A stretch of DNA of 64,000 nucleotides from CAVUCH01 sp963739995. GTDB lineage: Bacteria > Acidobacteriota > Vicinamibacteria > Vicinamibacterales > JAENWD01. Below the pieces are notes generated by a model. It searched no databases, was not told where the DNA came from, and saw only the letters and a program-made list of their open reading frames with translations. The position numbers and the translations under genes were made by a program. Shown piece after piece: positions 16,023 through 26,900 of the stretch (the stretch's first letter is position 1; every line of letters begins with the position of its first letter). The stretch is from contig CAVUCH010000022.1 in the NCBI GenBank assembly GCA_963739995.1, positions 124,001 to 188,000 of the forward strand, given 5' to 3'.

Positions 16023-16961
16023 GTGGCTGTATCGGTCTCGAGTCGGCGTGCGCACATGCATCGTTGGCTGCCCGCCGCCGCGGTTCGGGCCCGCTCCATC
16101 GTCGTTCTCACCGGTCATTCGCTCTGGCGGGCCGTGGTCGGCATCGCGAACAGTGACGACCTGACCCACGCAGCCTCGATCGCCTACTACGCCTTGCTTT
16201 CGCTCTTCCCGTTTCTGCTCCTCGTGCTGTCGGTGGTCGGGTCGATCACGACCGACGAAACGTCCCGCGTGAAGATGCTGGATTTCGTGCTCCGGTACTT
16301 TCCCACGCGATTCGAGTTCCTGACCACGCAGATAGACCTGTTAGGGCAGACGCGGCTGCAGATCGGTGTTGCGGGCGGACTCGCCCTCATCTGGGCATCG
16401 CTCGGGGTGTTCGGCGCCGTCACCGCGGCGGTGAACCACGCGTGGGGCGTCGAGAAGCAGCGCAGCTTCCTCAAGCACCGCATGGTCTCATTCCTGATGC
16501 TGCTGGCGGCGGGCGCGACGCTGTTACTGACGGTAATCCTGTTCAGTGCTGGCGAGGTCGTGGAGACGACGTGGTTCGCCCAGGTGGTGGAGCGCTTTCC
16601 CGGCCTGCAGACGTTGGCGGGCTTCGGGGTCCGCTACGCCGCCACGCTGATGCTGATCCTCGGCGTGGGGCTCGTGTTCTATTTCATTCCGAACGCCAAG
16701 GTGCGGTTTCGCGACGTGTGGGTGGGGGCAGTCATCACCGGCCTCCTCTGGCGCGGCGCCTACGCTGGATTCGCATGGTACATGCGAGACCTGTCGCGCT
16801 TCAGCATCCACGGCTCGATTGGAGCCGTCGTGGCGTTCATGTTCTGGATCTACATCTCTGCCGTGATCCTTTTGTACGGGGTGGAGTTCACGGCAGCCTA
16901 CGGGAGATTGCGGCGACGGCGGCCGGACCAGATCCCGGCCGCTCCTTCGCCTCGCGTGTAA
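16023..16961 (+). CDS. YihY/virulence factor BrkB family inner-membrane protein
   Basis: A 312-residue polytopic membrane protein with six predicted helices. Family features include LTHAASIAYYALLSLFPFLLL near residues 45-65, WGVEKQRSFLKHRM after the first loop, YFIPNAKVRFRDVWVGAVITG in the middle and SIGAVVAFMFWIYISAVILLYG before the cytoplasmic tail. The function of YihY/BrkB proteins is unsettled; the old RNase BN label is wrong for this family. The start is the GTG at 16023. It is not in an operon with its neighbours. Confidence 0.93.
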   Translation: MAVSVSSRRAHMHRWLPAAAVRARSIVVLTGHSLWRAVVGIANSDDLTHAASIAYYALLSLFPFLLLVLSVVGSITTDETSRVKMLDFVLRYFPTRFEFLTTQIDLLGQTRLQIGVAGGLALIWASLGVFGAVTAAVNHAWGVEKQRSFLKHRMVSFLMLLAAGATLLLTVILFSAGEVVETTWFAQVVERFPGLQTLAGFGVRYAATLMLILGVGLVFYFIPNAKVRFRDVWVGAVITGLLWRGAYAGFAWYMRDLSRFSIHGSIGAVVAFMFWIYISAVILLYGVEFTAAYGRLRRRRPDQIPAAPSPRV

Positions 16962-17386
16962 GAGGGCTCACTGATCGGGCGGAATGCACGATGCCTAATG
17001 CACAATGCACAATGTAAAACGGCTGGGTATGAGGGACGAGTTTCGAACTTAGTTCGTTCAAATGCTGCCTGAGTCGTCCCTCGACGTCAGGACCATCAGA
17101 CTAGTGTCCGCTGATTGGTCCTCCCTTTGATCCATGCCGTCGTATCTGCTGATTCCTGTCGTTGTATCTGCGCGCGTGATCCCTCCCAGCGTATCTGGCG
17201 CGCCTCGGCCGAGATAAGCAAGGCACGGATTGCTTATCTAGTAAGAGGCACGCCGTGCGGGATACTTGCTGATTCACGGCGGGACGCTGGCGGGACGTTG
17301 AGGAATGGCGTCAGGAGCGGAGCCGGAACTCCCGCTTCTATGGAAGTCGTTTCCAGAACAGAGCAGTTCCTCCGACGGAACAAACT
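16962..17386. other. 425-base non-coding stretch with short repeats and an operator candidate
   Basis: No gene is seen here. At 16982-17017 there are near-tandem copies of an AATGCACA-like unit. From about 17100 the sequence is less GC-rich than its surroundings and contains a perfect 10-base inverted repeat at 17212-17239 (listed separately). It forms the upstream region of the SufR-like regulator. Confidence 0.6.
17212..17239. promoter_or_regulatory. Perfect 10-base inverted repeat, candidate operator
   Basis: AGATAAGCAA (17212-17221) and TTGCTTATCT (17230-17239) are exact reverse complements separated by eight bases. The centre-to-centre distance of about 18 bases suits a dimeric helix-turn-helix protein. 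It lies 148 bases before the start of a SufR-like regulator, so autoregulation is the simplest reading. As an RNA hairpin it would lack a U-tract. Confidence 0.5.
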
Positions 17387-18049
17387 ATGTCCGAAATGCT
17401 GAGACAGCAACTGCTTGATACGAGCCGCGGCCGGATTGTCACGGCGCTTCGAGCAGGAGGACGAACGGCCGATGACATCGCAGCCAGGCTGGGCCTCACG
17501 CGCAGTGCCGTCCGTCTCCAGATCGCCACCATGGAACGCGACGGTGTCGTACACAGAACCGGCAAGAGACCCGGGACGACGAGACCTTCCTATGTTTACG
17601 AATTGACGCCTGAGGTCGAGCAGCTGCTCTCGAAGGCGTATGTCCCACTCCTGACGCATCTCGTGGAAGTGTTTGCCGAGGCCCTCCCAGCCCAGCAGGT
17701 TGAAGCACTGCTTCGGCGGGCTGGCAAAGGACTCGCCAACGAATTGTCCGGGGGGAAACGACCTGCCGGAGGACTCAAGGCTCGTGTTGCCGCCGCGAGC
17801 ACGCTGCTGAACGAGCACCTCGGCGCGCTGACCCATGTCGAAGGCAACGGCGGGATCGGCATTCGTGGCGCCGGTTGTCCACTGGCTGCCTTGACCGGCA
17901 AGCATCGCGGCGTGTGTCTGGCGGTGGAGAGCCTCGTGGCGGACATGGTCGGAGTGCCAGTGCGCGAATGCTGCCATCGTGAGCATGCGCCTCGCTGCTG
18001 CTTCGAGATCGGTGGCGGGCACTCACGTCGTTCTTCGGGTACGAGCTGA
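17387..18049 (+). CDS. SufR-like helix-turn-helix regulator with C-terminal cysteines
   Basis: A 220-residue regulator. Residues 14-56 form a winged helix-turn-helix (RIVTALRAGGRTADDIAARL followed by GLTRSAVRLQIATME). The C-terminal domain contains GCPLAALTGKHRGVC, a Cys164-x12-Cys177 pair, then CC at 195-196 and CC at 204-205. SufR regulators use a C-x12-C pattern with further cysteines to hold a 4Fe-4S cluster that senses iron-sulfur status, so a redox or iron sensor is likely. It is followed not by suf genes but by a PadR remnant and an ADOP permease. The last 12 residues look non-native and overlap the PadR remnant in another frame, so the true C-terminus may have been lost. Confidence 0.75.
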   Translation: MSEMLRQQLLDTSRGRIVTALRAGGRTADDIAARLGLTRSAVRLQIATMERDGVVHRTGKRPGTTRPSYVYELTPEVEQLLSKAYVPLLTHLVEVFAEALPAQQVEALLRRAGKGLANELSGGKRPAGGLKARVAAASTLLNEHLGALTHVEGNGGIGIRGAGCPLAALTGKHRGVCLAVESLVADMVGVPVRECCHREHAPRCCFEIGGGHSRRSSGTS

Positions 18050-18240
18050 GCCAGAGAATCGAACAGCAGTCGGATGGCGCCGTCCGCTTCACGGTGACGT
18101 CCCTCCACCCGCGGCTGTACCGGCTTGAAAAGCGCGGCTGGATTCAGGGGCGGTGGGTCGAAACAGCCGGGTTCCGAGGTCATCACCACGATGCGTCGTC
18201 CGACGAGTCCGCCTTCGCCCGCCGAACCGTCTGTGTTTGA
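18007..18240 (+). pseudogene. Remnant of a PadR-family regulator
   Basis: In the frame starting at 18007 the sequence reads DRWRALTSFFGYELSQRIEQ and continues through VTSLHPRLYRLEKRGWIQG to a stop at 18238-18240. This matches the PadR winged helix (compare GWAIAQRIEQ and GSLYPALHKLEQNGWI of the intact PadR in this window). The N-terminal start is missing because the regulator's 3' end occupies it, and the C-terminal NNRRAKYY-type segment is replaced by unrelated residues. It lies directly upstream of an ADOP permease, the normal partner of PadR. Confidence 0.65.
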
Positions 18241-18258
18241 CGGCAGAACAGGGGCCTG

Positions 18259-20812
18259 ATGACGATGTTGGGGCGGGATCTTTTCCAAGACCTTCGATAC
18301 GGTGCACGGACCCTGCGACGGAGCCCCCGATTCACTTTTGTCTCCATTCTGGCTCTCGCGCTCGGAATTGGTGTCAACACGGTGGTGTTCACGGCGTACA
18401 AGGCCTTCGTCGCGAGGCCTATAGACGCTCGTGATCCCGGCACTCTGGTCAACATCGCACAACGGCTCCAATCCGGCGAGACGATGGCGCTGTTCAGCTA
18501 CCCGGATTTCGAAGCCTACCGTGATGGACTGCGCTCGTTCACCGGTGTCATCGCGTTCTCGATCGAGCAACTGACGCTGTCGGACGCCGATGGCGTCGTG
18601 AGACACCGCCGCTCGGACACGGGCGCACTCCTGTCGAGGCTCGGGCTCCTGCCGCCGCCGTCGGTCAATACGGAGATCGCGACGACCTTCGTCGTGTCGG
18701 AGAACTACTTCGCGGTGTTGGGCGTGGCGCCCATCCGTGGCCGGGCCTTCGACGGCATGAGCCCGGCGGAGCTCGCCGCCTCGCCTGCCGTCCTGATCAG
18801 CGAGAACTATTGGAACGACCGTTTTGCTCGCGAGCCGGACATCGTCGGAAAGACCATTCGCCTCAACGGCGCAGCCTTCGCCATCGCCGGCGTCACCCCT
18901 GCGAACTTTACCGGAACCAGCATCGCGGTGCCGAACTTCTGGCTTCCGCTCACCCTCTACCCTTCCGTCTATCCCGACGATCGTCGACTGCGCGATCGAG
19001 AGAACCGGTGCTGCCGGATCTTTGGGCGGCTGACGCCAGGCGTCAAGCGTGAGGCGCAGGCCGAGGCCACGGTATTGTCCTCGAGTGTGCACGCGCTGCA
19101 CGAACCGACGTCAGACCTCAGTAGACCCACGCATGTGGTCATCTCGCCTGGTTCGCCGTTGCCTGGCATCAATTCCAGCCTCCGGCGGACGATCGCGCTC
19201 ATCATCGCGGCGACGACGATGGTGCTCCTGATCGCCTGCGCAAACGCCGCTGGACTGCAACTGGCCCGCGCCACGGCGCGTCAGCAGGAACTCGGGGTGC
19301 GATTGTCGCTCGGCGCCAGTCGGTCGCGCCTCATTCGGCAATTACTCACGGAGAGCGCGCTGCTCGGCGTGCTCGCAGGGGCCGCGGCGCTACCGGTGAC
19401 CTGGGCTCTCATGCGGCTGGCGGTCATCAAGGCGACCGAACAAGTGCCACCTGAGTACACGCTCGTTTTCAACATCACGCCTGACATGAGCGTCTTTACC
19501 TGCGTGCTGGCACTCTCGGTGTTCGCCGGTCTGCGTGTTTGGCCTCGTGCCTGCCCTTGCCAGTTCTCGTTCCGCATTGTTCAGCGCTACCCGAAGCACC
19601 GGTACCTCGCTTGGTCGTGGCCGATTGCGACATGCACTGATTGCCGCCCAAGTCGCTGTCTCGCTCACGCTGATGATCGCGGGCGGACTCCTGGTGCGCA
19701 GCGCCATTCAGGCACTCACGATGGATACCGGCTACGACGCGGACCGGGTCGTCGCCGTCACGCTGCAGTTCTCGGGTGACACGACGGAGGCGAGAGCTGC
19801 TGTGGTGAACGATCTGCGCGACCGCTTTGCGGCGGTGGCTGGGGTGACCGCGATTACCAGCGCGCGCGCCCCGAGCGACATCGGTGCGCGCCGTGCCGCA
19901 GTCTCATTGAGTGGAGACGCGCCGTCGGACCGCAACGCCCGCGCGACGGTCTACTACACGTGGGTCCAGCCCAACTATTTCGACACGCTCGGCATCGCGC
20001 TGATCAGGGGACGCGGCTTTGCCGTTCCGGTCGAACAGGCCCACGTTGCGGTCGTCAGTGAGGCTGCGGCGCGACGTCTCTGGCCTGCGCAGGATCCCAT
20101 CGGCCAGGCGGTACGGCTCAGCACGACGGGCCAGTTTCACACGGCGAGCGAGCTTCTGCCCGATGGTCCGACGTGGCAGGTCATCGGCGTTGTTCGAGAC
20201 ACGCGCGGTGTGACCCTGGACGGTAGTGACGCACAGCAGGTGTACGTGCCACTGCCCATGGACCGCGTGAAGGACTACCCACTCCTCATGCGGACCAGCG
20301 TCGACCCGACGGTTGTTGTGGGCAGTCTCGCGCCCGTGATCGCGCAGGTGGATCCGGCCTTGACGGTCACGATCACGACGTTGCAGGCGATGCTTCGCCG
20401 TACCGACGCCTTTCTTGCCGCAAGCTTCTCGGCGGCGATTGCCTCCAGTATCAGCTTGTTTGGATTGCTGCTCGCGTCGATGGGCATCTACGGCACGGTC
20501 AGCTACGACGTGGTCCTGCGCACGCGCGAAGTGGGAATCCGCATGGCGATAGGGGCGCAGAAGCACGACATCCTGCTCGTCGTCATGCGGGCAAGCCTTC
20601 GAGCGGTACTCGTGGGCCTGGCGGCAGGAATCGTGCTCGCTTTGGGCGCGGCGCGTCTTCTGCACGGCGTCTTGTACGGTGTTGGTGCGGTCGATCTGAT
20701 TTCGTTCGCTGCAGCATCATTGTTGTTCCTCACTATCGCGCTGGCTGCCAGTTGGCTGCCGTCCCGGCGCGCGATGCGAATCGATCCACTCGTGGCGCTT
20801 CGAGATCAGTAG
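18259..20812 (+). pseudogene. ADOP family ABC permease, interrupted by a one-base frameshift
   Basis: An Acidobacterial duplicated orphan permease (MacB/FtsX type) of about 850 residues once repaired. The first frame runs from the ATG at 18259 (DLRYGARTLRRSPRFTFVSI) through a MacB periplasmic domain to SVFAGL near 19533. The second frame continues from 19535 (FGLVPALASSRSALF) to the stop at 20812. One extra base at about 19534 (CTG-C-GTGTTTGGC) explains the break and leaves all motifs intact. Both FtsX repeats are present, the last with LFGLLLASMGIYGTVSYDV and REVGIRMAIGAQ. It lacks the N-terminal helical segment that precedes the first membrane span in the other ADOP of this window. Transported substrates of ADOPs are unknown. 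Confidence 0.82.
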
Positions 20813-20999
20813 GCCATCGACGGTCGTCCAGCAGGTCGTTACTGAGAACCGTTCACTCGACGACTGGCGCTGATGGGATTCGCGTCGGCAGTTCTTCGAC
20901 CGCTTCGTTGGATCCCCGAAAGGGCGGCATATACGAGTTCGCACCACCGGGGATTTCGAGACAAGCTCGCTGAAGAACTTTGCAGCCTCGGCCGGATTC
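20813..20999. other. Unassigned stretch with a coding-like fragment
   Basis: No complete gene is recognised. On the plus strand the frame from about 20885 reads RQFFDRFVGSPKGRHIRVRT, then TTGDFETSSLKNFAASAGF, without a plausible start and running into the kinase gene on the other strand. It could be the tail of a lost gene. Nothing identifies a family. Confidence 0.3.
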
Positions 21000-21944
21000 T
21001 CAACCAGCGGCGTCTTTGACCACACCTGCCTGGCTGGCCGCATCCTCACCCGCAGCGCCGAGCCACGCTGCGCCACGCACGCCGCTCGCGTCGCCGTGCA
21101 CGGGCGGAACCACCCTCGTAGCCACGCGATCTGAGAAGACGTACTCGGGCAGCAGCGCCGGGACACGGTCGTACAGCCTCGCGATTTTCGACATACCCCC
21201 GCCGAGGACCACGACCTCCGGATCGAGCACGTTGATGATAGTGGCCAGCGCGCGAGCCATTCGGCGCTCATACCGGGCGAGCGTGGCGGTGCAGCCGGCG
21301 TCTCCGGCGGCCGCGCGTGCGGCGATCTCCGGCGCCTCGAGACGCGTGCCGGTTGCATGCTCGTGATCGTTCGCCATGCCCGGCCCGGAGAGGAACGTCT
21401 CGATGCACCCGTGCTTGCCGCAGTAACAGCGAGGGCCGGGCCGCTCACCATCGTCAGGCCACGGCAGCGGGTTGTGGCCCCACTCGCCCGCGATCGCGTT
21501 CGGGCCCGTGCAGACGTGGCCGTGAACGACAACGCCGCCGCCGGTTCCTGTGCCGACGATCACCCCGAACACGGTCTCGGCACCCGCCCCGGCGCCGTCA
21601 GTCGCCTCGGAGAGCGCGAAGCAGTTCGCGTCGTTGGTGAGCCGGACGCGGCGCCCGAGCGCGGCTTCGACGTCCACCTGCAGTGGACGCCCGTTCAGCC
21701 ACGTGGAGTTCGCATTCTTGACGAGACCGCTTGCCGGCGAAATCGCACCGGGCATCCCGATTCCCACGGTGCCATATCGCTTCGTTACCCGTTCGGCGGC
21801 TGCAACGAGGCTGACGAGCGCCGCGATCGTGCCTTCATACGATCCGCGCGGGGTCGATACACGCTCGCGATACAGTTCGATGCCCCCGTCATCGAGGGCG
21901 ACGATCTCGATCTTGGTCCCGCCGAGATCGATGCCTATTCTCAT
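21000..21944 (-). CDS. mak: ROK family sugar kinase, fructokinase (Mak) type
   Basis: A 314-residue kinase closely resembling E. coli Mak, which phosphorylates fructose with ATP. The N-terminal ATP loop is MRIGIDLGGTKIEIVAL, followed by VKNANSTWLNGRPL, LTNDANCFALSEA with the catalytic Asp, and VIVGTGTGGGVVV. The ROK zinc site is present as EWGHNPLPW and CYCGKHGCIETFLSG. The C-terminal LDPEVVVLGGGMSKIARLY and GDASGVRGAAWLG are also conserved. About 18 extra residues follow the usual end. It is monocistronic. Substrate preference is inferred from Mak similarity rather than proven. Confidence 0.92.
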   Translation of the reverse strand: MRIGIDLGGTKIEIVALDDGGIELYRERVSTPRGSYEGTIAALVSLVAAAERVTKRYGTVGIGMPGAISPASGLVKNANSTWLNGRPLQVDVEAALGRRVRLTNDANCFALSEATDGAGAGAETVFGVIVGTGTGGGVVVHGHVCTGPNAIAGEWGHNPLPWPDDGERPGPRCYCGKHGCIETFLSGPGMANDHEHATGTRLEAPEIAARAAAGDAGCTATLARYERRMARALATIINVLDPEVVVLGGGMSKIARLYDRVPALLPEYVFSDRVATRVVPPVHGDASGVRGAAWLGAAGEDAASQAGVVKDAAG

Positions 21945-22067
21945 GAGGCTTGCGCTCCGGGCTCACGCTCCGGTTTCCGTGCTGCTGACCCAGGCCCGTC
22001 GCGCGCGCGCATGTTCCGGGCCGACGGGCGCTTTCCTGGCCGGGTGCCGGGCGGATAATAGACGAAC

Positions 22068-23833
22068 ATGGTCCGCCTGCCTAATGCTGCCCGGCCATCG
22101 TCGTGCTGTTCGCCATTATCGTGTGGGGCCGGCTCGAACCCTCCGGCGAGCAGTTCCGGAGCCCGGTCGACGCGGGACCGCGCCCGCGCGGCGGCGCACA
22201 GCAGTTTCAGGTACCACGCCGGCTCGAATACGCGCGGTCGCTCCGGGTGGCCATGCCTGCCGTGTGGCCGCCGGCGATGGCAATCGGTCGCGGTCGCGGT
22301 CGTGATGACCCTTGGCCTGTGCGGCAGTGCGGAGCCGCACGCGTCGGCCGGTCAGACACCCGCTTCGGCAGCCCGGATGCTCCGCGAAGGCATTGCACTG
22401 CTGGAGCAGAACGAGTTGGACAAGGCCCAGGCCCGATTCGAGCAGCTGCTCACGGCCGGACTGAAGACACCAGACGCCTACTATTACCTTGGCATCATCC
22501 ATGAGCGGCGCGGTGACCTGTCAGCCGCGGTGTCGGCGTTCGAAGCTGCCCTGAAGCAGGAGCCTCGAATGGCCAGAGCCCACGATCGCCTCGGCTTCGT
22601 ACTCGGCCAGCGGGGGCGCACCGTCGAAGCTGTCGAACACTTCCGTGAGGCGGTGCGCCTGAATCCGAAACTGGTCGAGGCGCACTATCACCTCGGCGCG
22701 ACGCTCTGGTGGATGAAAGAACCTGCTGAGGCCCTCCCTGCGCTGCGTCGGGCGGCGGAACTACGGCCCGATCATGCGGAGGCGCAGTACTATCTCGGCG
22801 TCGTCCTGCGCGAGCTCGGACAAGCCGCGGTCGCAGTTCGGCATCTTCGTCAATCGATTCGACTCGACCCCTCGATTGCGAGGGCGCACACGCAGCTCGG
22901 AGTTGCCCTGCAGGCGCTCGGAGACCTGGAAGGCGCCGAAGCCGCGCTGCGCAAGGCGGTGGCGATCGATCCAGCGCAGGAGGACGCGTCCAACAGCCTT
23001 GGGCTCGTGCTGATGCAGCTCGGGCGGGGAGACGACGCCATCGGCATCTTCGAGGCTATTCTTGCCAGGAACCCCGATGACGAGACCGCACGCCACAACC
23101 TCGGGACGGTGTTCATGCACAAGGGCGATCTGGAGTCGGCCGTGGCGGTGTACCAGGAGTCTCACGAGGCGCAGCCCGTACAACGCGGAAGCGTTCTACA
23201 ACCTTGGGCTGGCCCTGAAGCAGCAGGACGAGTTCAAAGCGGCGGAGATTGCGCTGACCCGGGCCACCGAGCTCGATTCAAGTCTCCCAGAAGCGCACTT
23301 TACGCGGGGTGTGGTGATGTGGCAGACCGGCCGCGCAAGCGAAGCGCTGGCCGCGTTCCGTTCGGCGATCGCGCAAAAGGCTGATTACGCGGAAGCCCAC
23401 TACATGCTCGGCACCATACTGAGGCAGCAGGGCAGCACTGAGGAAGCGCTGACGGCATTCCGCAGGAGCATCGAACTGCAGCCTGAATCGGCGGAAGCGT
23501 ACCTGGGGCTGGGTCAGTTGCTCCAGCGCAGGGGTGATGTCGAAGGGTCGGCAGCAGCTTTGAGACAGGCCGAAAGGCTAAACCGGCTGAAGGCCGATGA
23601 GCAGGCGGCTGCCTTTGCCTTGCAGCGCGGGGTCGAGAAGCTTGGCAAGGGGGATGTGCCGGGCGCGATCGCGGACCTCAAAGAAGCGGTTCGCCTCGGT
23701 CCCAACCTGCCGAGGGCGCACTACCAGCTTAGCGCGCGCCTTGCGCCGGCACGGTGCGAGCGGCGAGGCGCGAGCGCATTTTGCCGAGGCGCAGCGACTG
23801 GCACCCTACCTCGAAATCCCCGAGTCGGACTGA
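22068..23833 (+). pseudogene. Secreted tetratricopeptide-repeat protein with two one-base frameshifts
   Basis: A TPR protein of about 500 residues or more. The open frame starts at 22068, but recognisable protein begins near 22290: a basic stretch (GRRRWQ), a hydrophobic segment (VAVAVVMTLGLCG) and then the first TPR (MLREGIALLEQNELDKAQAR). The true start is unresolved; 22305 is a conservative ATG. At least ten TPR units follow in three frames. The first break is near 23178 (CCC-G-TACAAC) and the second at 23731 (CAGCTT-A-GCGCGC). Removing one base at each joins YNAEAFYNLGLALKQQDEF and then LRRHGASGEARAHFAEAQ to the final ESD at 23833. TPR arrays are protein-binding scaffolds. It converges on the TonB receptor gene. 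Confidence 0.75.
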
Positions 23834-23856
23834 CGACAACGCCCGCCCGGACGAAC

Positions 23857-23890
23857 AAAAAAGGGGAGAGCGGCTGATGCCGCCCTCCCC
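23857..23890 (-). terminator. Rho-independent terminator of the TonB receptor gene
   Basis: Read on the minus strand, GGGGAGGGCGGC pairs with GCCGCTCTCCCC around an ATCA loop (12 pairs, one mismatch) and is followed by TTTTTTG. It lies 27 bases beyond the receptor stop codon at 23918. On the plus strand the same hairpin has no T-tract. Confidence 0.85.
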
Positions 23891-23917
23891 TGACGTGTGC
23901 GTCCAGGTCGATCAGAG

Positions 23918-26900
23918 CTAGAAGATGAACCTGAACCCGAACTGGATGTTCCGAGGGACGTAGTTGCCTGCCGTGCCAGTGATGCGTCCTGCGTTTGGAT
24001 TGTCGTTCCCGGGCACGCCCACTTCGCCGTCAGGATTACCGAGGTTTACGTGATTGAACACGTTGACCGATTCGAGCCGCACCTCGAGACGCCGTGTGGC
24101 TCCCATCGCGAAGTTCTTGAAGAACGACAAGTCGGTCTGCCAGAACCTGGGACCGCGCAGCTCGTGACGCGGCAGATTGCCGAACGTGCCCCGCGCAGGC
24201 CTGCCGAATGCGCTGCCAGGTGAGCCGATCGGCGTGGCGTTGAACCACACCAGCCGCCCCTGCGCATCTCGAGATGTCTCCCCCGCTGCCGGATCGCCGA
24301 TCAGGTCGGGCCGGTTCGCGCCGGTGTCCCGCTCCACGCTGGCGTTCCGGTATGTCACGTTGAACGGTTGGCCACTCAGAACGTACACGTTCGTGTTCAG
24401 CTGCCAGCCGCCGAGCAGACTCTGAGTGATGCCGGTCCAGTCCGTCCCGATCATCCGGCCGTTCCCAATCGGGAGTTCGAACATCACCGACGCTGTGAAG
24501 TTGTGCGTTCGATCGAAGTCGCTTGGTCCTTTGTTGAGGTTGGGATCGTAAATCCAGTATTCGTTGTCCTGGTTTTCTGCTTTCTGCAGCGTGTAATTCA
24601 ACTGCGCGGACCATCCGTCGGAGAACCGCTTCGTAAAGCGTGTCTGCATGGACTTGTACCAGTTCTCCGCCTCGTTGAAATAGAGCAGCACGTCCTGGGA
24701 CCAGCCATAGGCGCCGCCGATGCCGAGGACGTTCGGGCGAACGCCGCCAGCGAAGAACGGCCGGCGCTGGTTGGTGGGAATACCCTCGGTAAACCCGTCG
24801 ATGGCCGCCTGATTTCCGGGCTCGTCGGGGTTGTTCTCGGCAAAGACGTGCGTGCCGTGATTGGCGACGTAGCCAACCTCGAATGACATCGTGCTGGTCA
24901 ACTGTCTCTGGACAGTGATGTTCCAGGCGTCGACCTCGGGCGGTCGCTGTTTACGGGGTGTCACGCGCGGCACAACGCCCGTCGGCCACTGGAAGGTGCC
25001 ATCCGAACCAACCGCGACCGTCTCCGGCGGACGCGGGCCCTGAGCCAGATTGAACACCTCCGAGAATTGATCCGGCCTGTTCAGGTTCTGACCGGCCAGC
25101 ACGGGGAGATTCTGCGTGACCGTGTGGCCGAACAGCGAGCCGAACACCCCAAGATCGTAGCTGCGGCCAAACCCCGCACGCAGAACGGTCTTTTCCGTCA
25201 ACTGGTACGTCGCGCCGAGCCGCGGAGCCCAATTCAGGCGGTTCTCCGTATTGCCGGACAGGTCGACATCGCCCACTCCGCCGACGAGGCCGCGGCCGGT
25301 GCCGAGATCCACCCACGAGCCGTTCCCTGCCTCGTTGACCGTCTGCGGGTTGATCACGTCCAGGCGGAGACCGTAGTTGAGCGTCAGCCTCGGGTTCAAC
25401 CGCCATGTGTCCTGCGCGTAGTAGAAATGGCGCCACTGGCGTTCCCGCGCTTCCGTGCTCGTGCTGACGTATCGATTGAACGTCGTCACATCTCCCAGCA
25501 TGAAGGTTGCGAGCCCCAGCCGCCCCCCGAGCGTCGGGCTGCTGGTGCGCTCGTGCTGGAACTGCAACTGACCCGACCTGTGACTGTCGGACGGCACCCG
25601 GAGGTTGTACGCCCGCCGGACGTCCATGCCGAACTTGAAGGTGTGATTGCCCGCCACCTGTGTGACGTTGCCGACGGCCTGCCACTGCTTTTCATTCTGC
25701 GCGAGCGGGCAGTTGCACCGGCCGGCGTTGTCGTTCAGGCTCCATCCAAAGGTCATCTCGGGCTGGTTGCCCTGCAGTTGGAAAAACGGCAGCCCGCTGG
25801 TGAAGGGGTCGTTCGGGTTGTTCAAGCCCGGTATGCCGGCCTCGAGAGCCGGGTTCGTTCCGAAGAAGTTCGGGAGCACGTCCACCTTGTACTGGAACCA
25901 ACCGAAGCGGAAGTCCACCAGCGTCTTCGACGAGACCGTGTAGTCCACGCCGTATGACAAGCTCTGGTTCCGCGACTCGGACACGCCTCCGAGGTTTCCG
26001 CTGCCAACGGACGCCGGGCCGCCGCCCTCACCGAAGGCGGACGGGCCGCTTCTCTCGAACTTGCCCAGCGAGTACCGGCCGAAGGTGTTGAGGGCGTCGC
26101 TGAGGCGGCCGTCAATTCGGACGTTCACCGAGTTCTGGGTGAAGTTCTCGATACCCGAAGCGCTGAAGTTATCGCGGGTTCCGTTTTCCGTGCCTGGTGC
26201 GTTGGGCGACGGAATGAGATTCAGGATGGCGAGAGCCTGGGGTGAGAGTTGCGCAGTGGGAATGGTTGCGTTCGGGAACTCCTGGCCGGTGGTTGGGTCA
26301 AAAATCCGAACGCCGTAATCGCTGAAGTTCCCGGCTCTGGCCAGCGGTGTGGGCACGTGCGTGAGGACGGACCCGCCCCTGTCGTGACGCGTACCCTGAT
26401 AATCCCCGAAGAAGAACCACTGGTTCGAAACGAGGGGCCCGCCCATCGAGCCGCCGAACTGGTTCCGCTTCGTGTCGGGGATGAACTTGCCCGTGAGGGG
26501 ATCGGGCCGGGATTGCGAAAACGGATTGCGCGCCTGCAGCGCCTCATTCTGGAAGAACTCGAATGCGCTGCCGTGGAAGGCGTTCGACCCCGACTTGGTC
26601 TGCACCGAGACGACCCCGGCTGTGGCCTGCCCGAATTCCGCGTCGTAGTTCTGTGACGTGATCTTCGTCTCGCCGATCGACTCGAGATTCGGATTGATGA
26701 CGATGATCCCGAGAATCGGATCGCGATTTTCGGTGCCGTCGAGCTGATAGCCGGTGCCGCTGAAGCTCTGACCGTTCACCTGCGTCTGCGTGGAGCCCTG
26801 CGGGTTCTCCGACGGAGCGTGCTGCCACCCGAGTTGCTGCGCGCCGGGCGTCAACAGGATGAACTTCGTGAAGTTGCGGTCGAGAACGGGAAGCTCCGTG

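Noticed and set aside
19534..19536. A programmed +1 frameshift in the ADOP gene
   Set aside because: There is no slippery site or stop codon context, and the same kind of one-base break occurs in many unrelated genes here.
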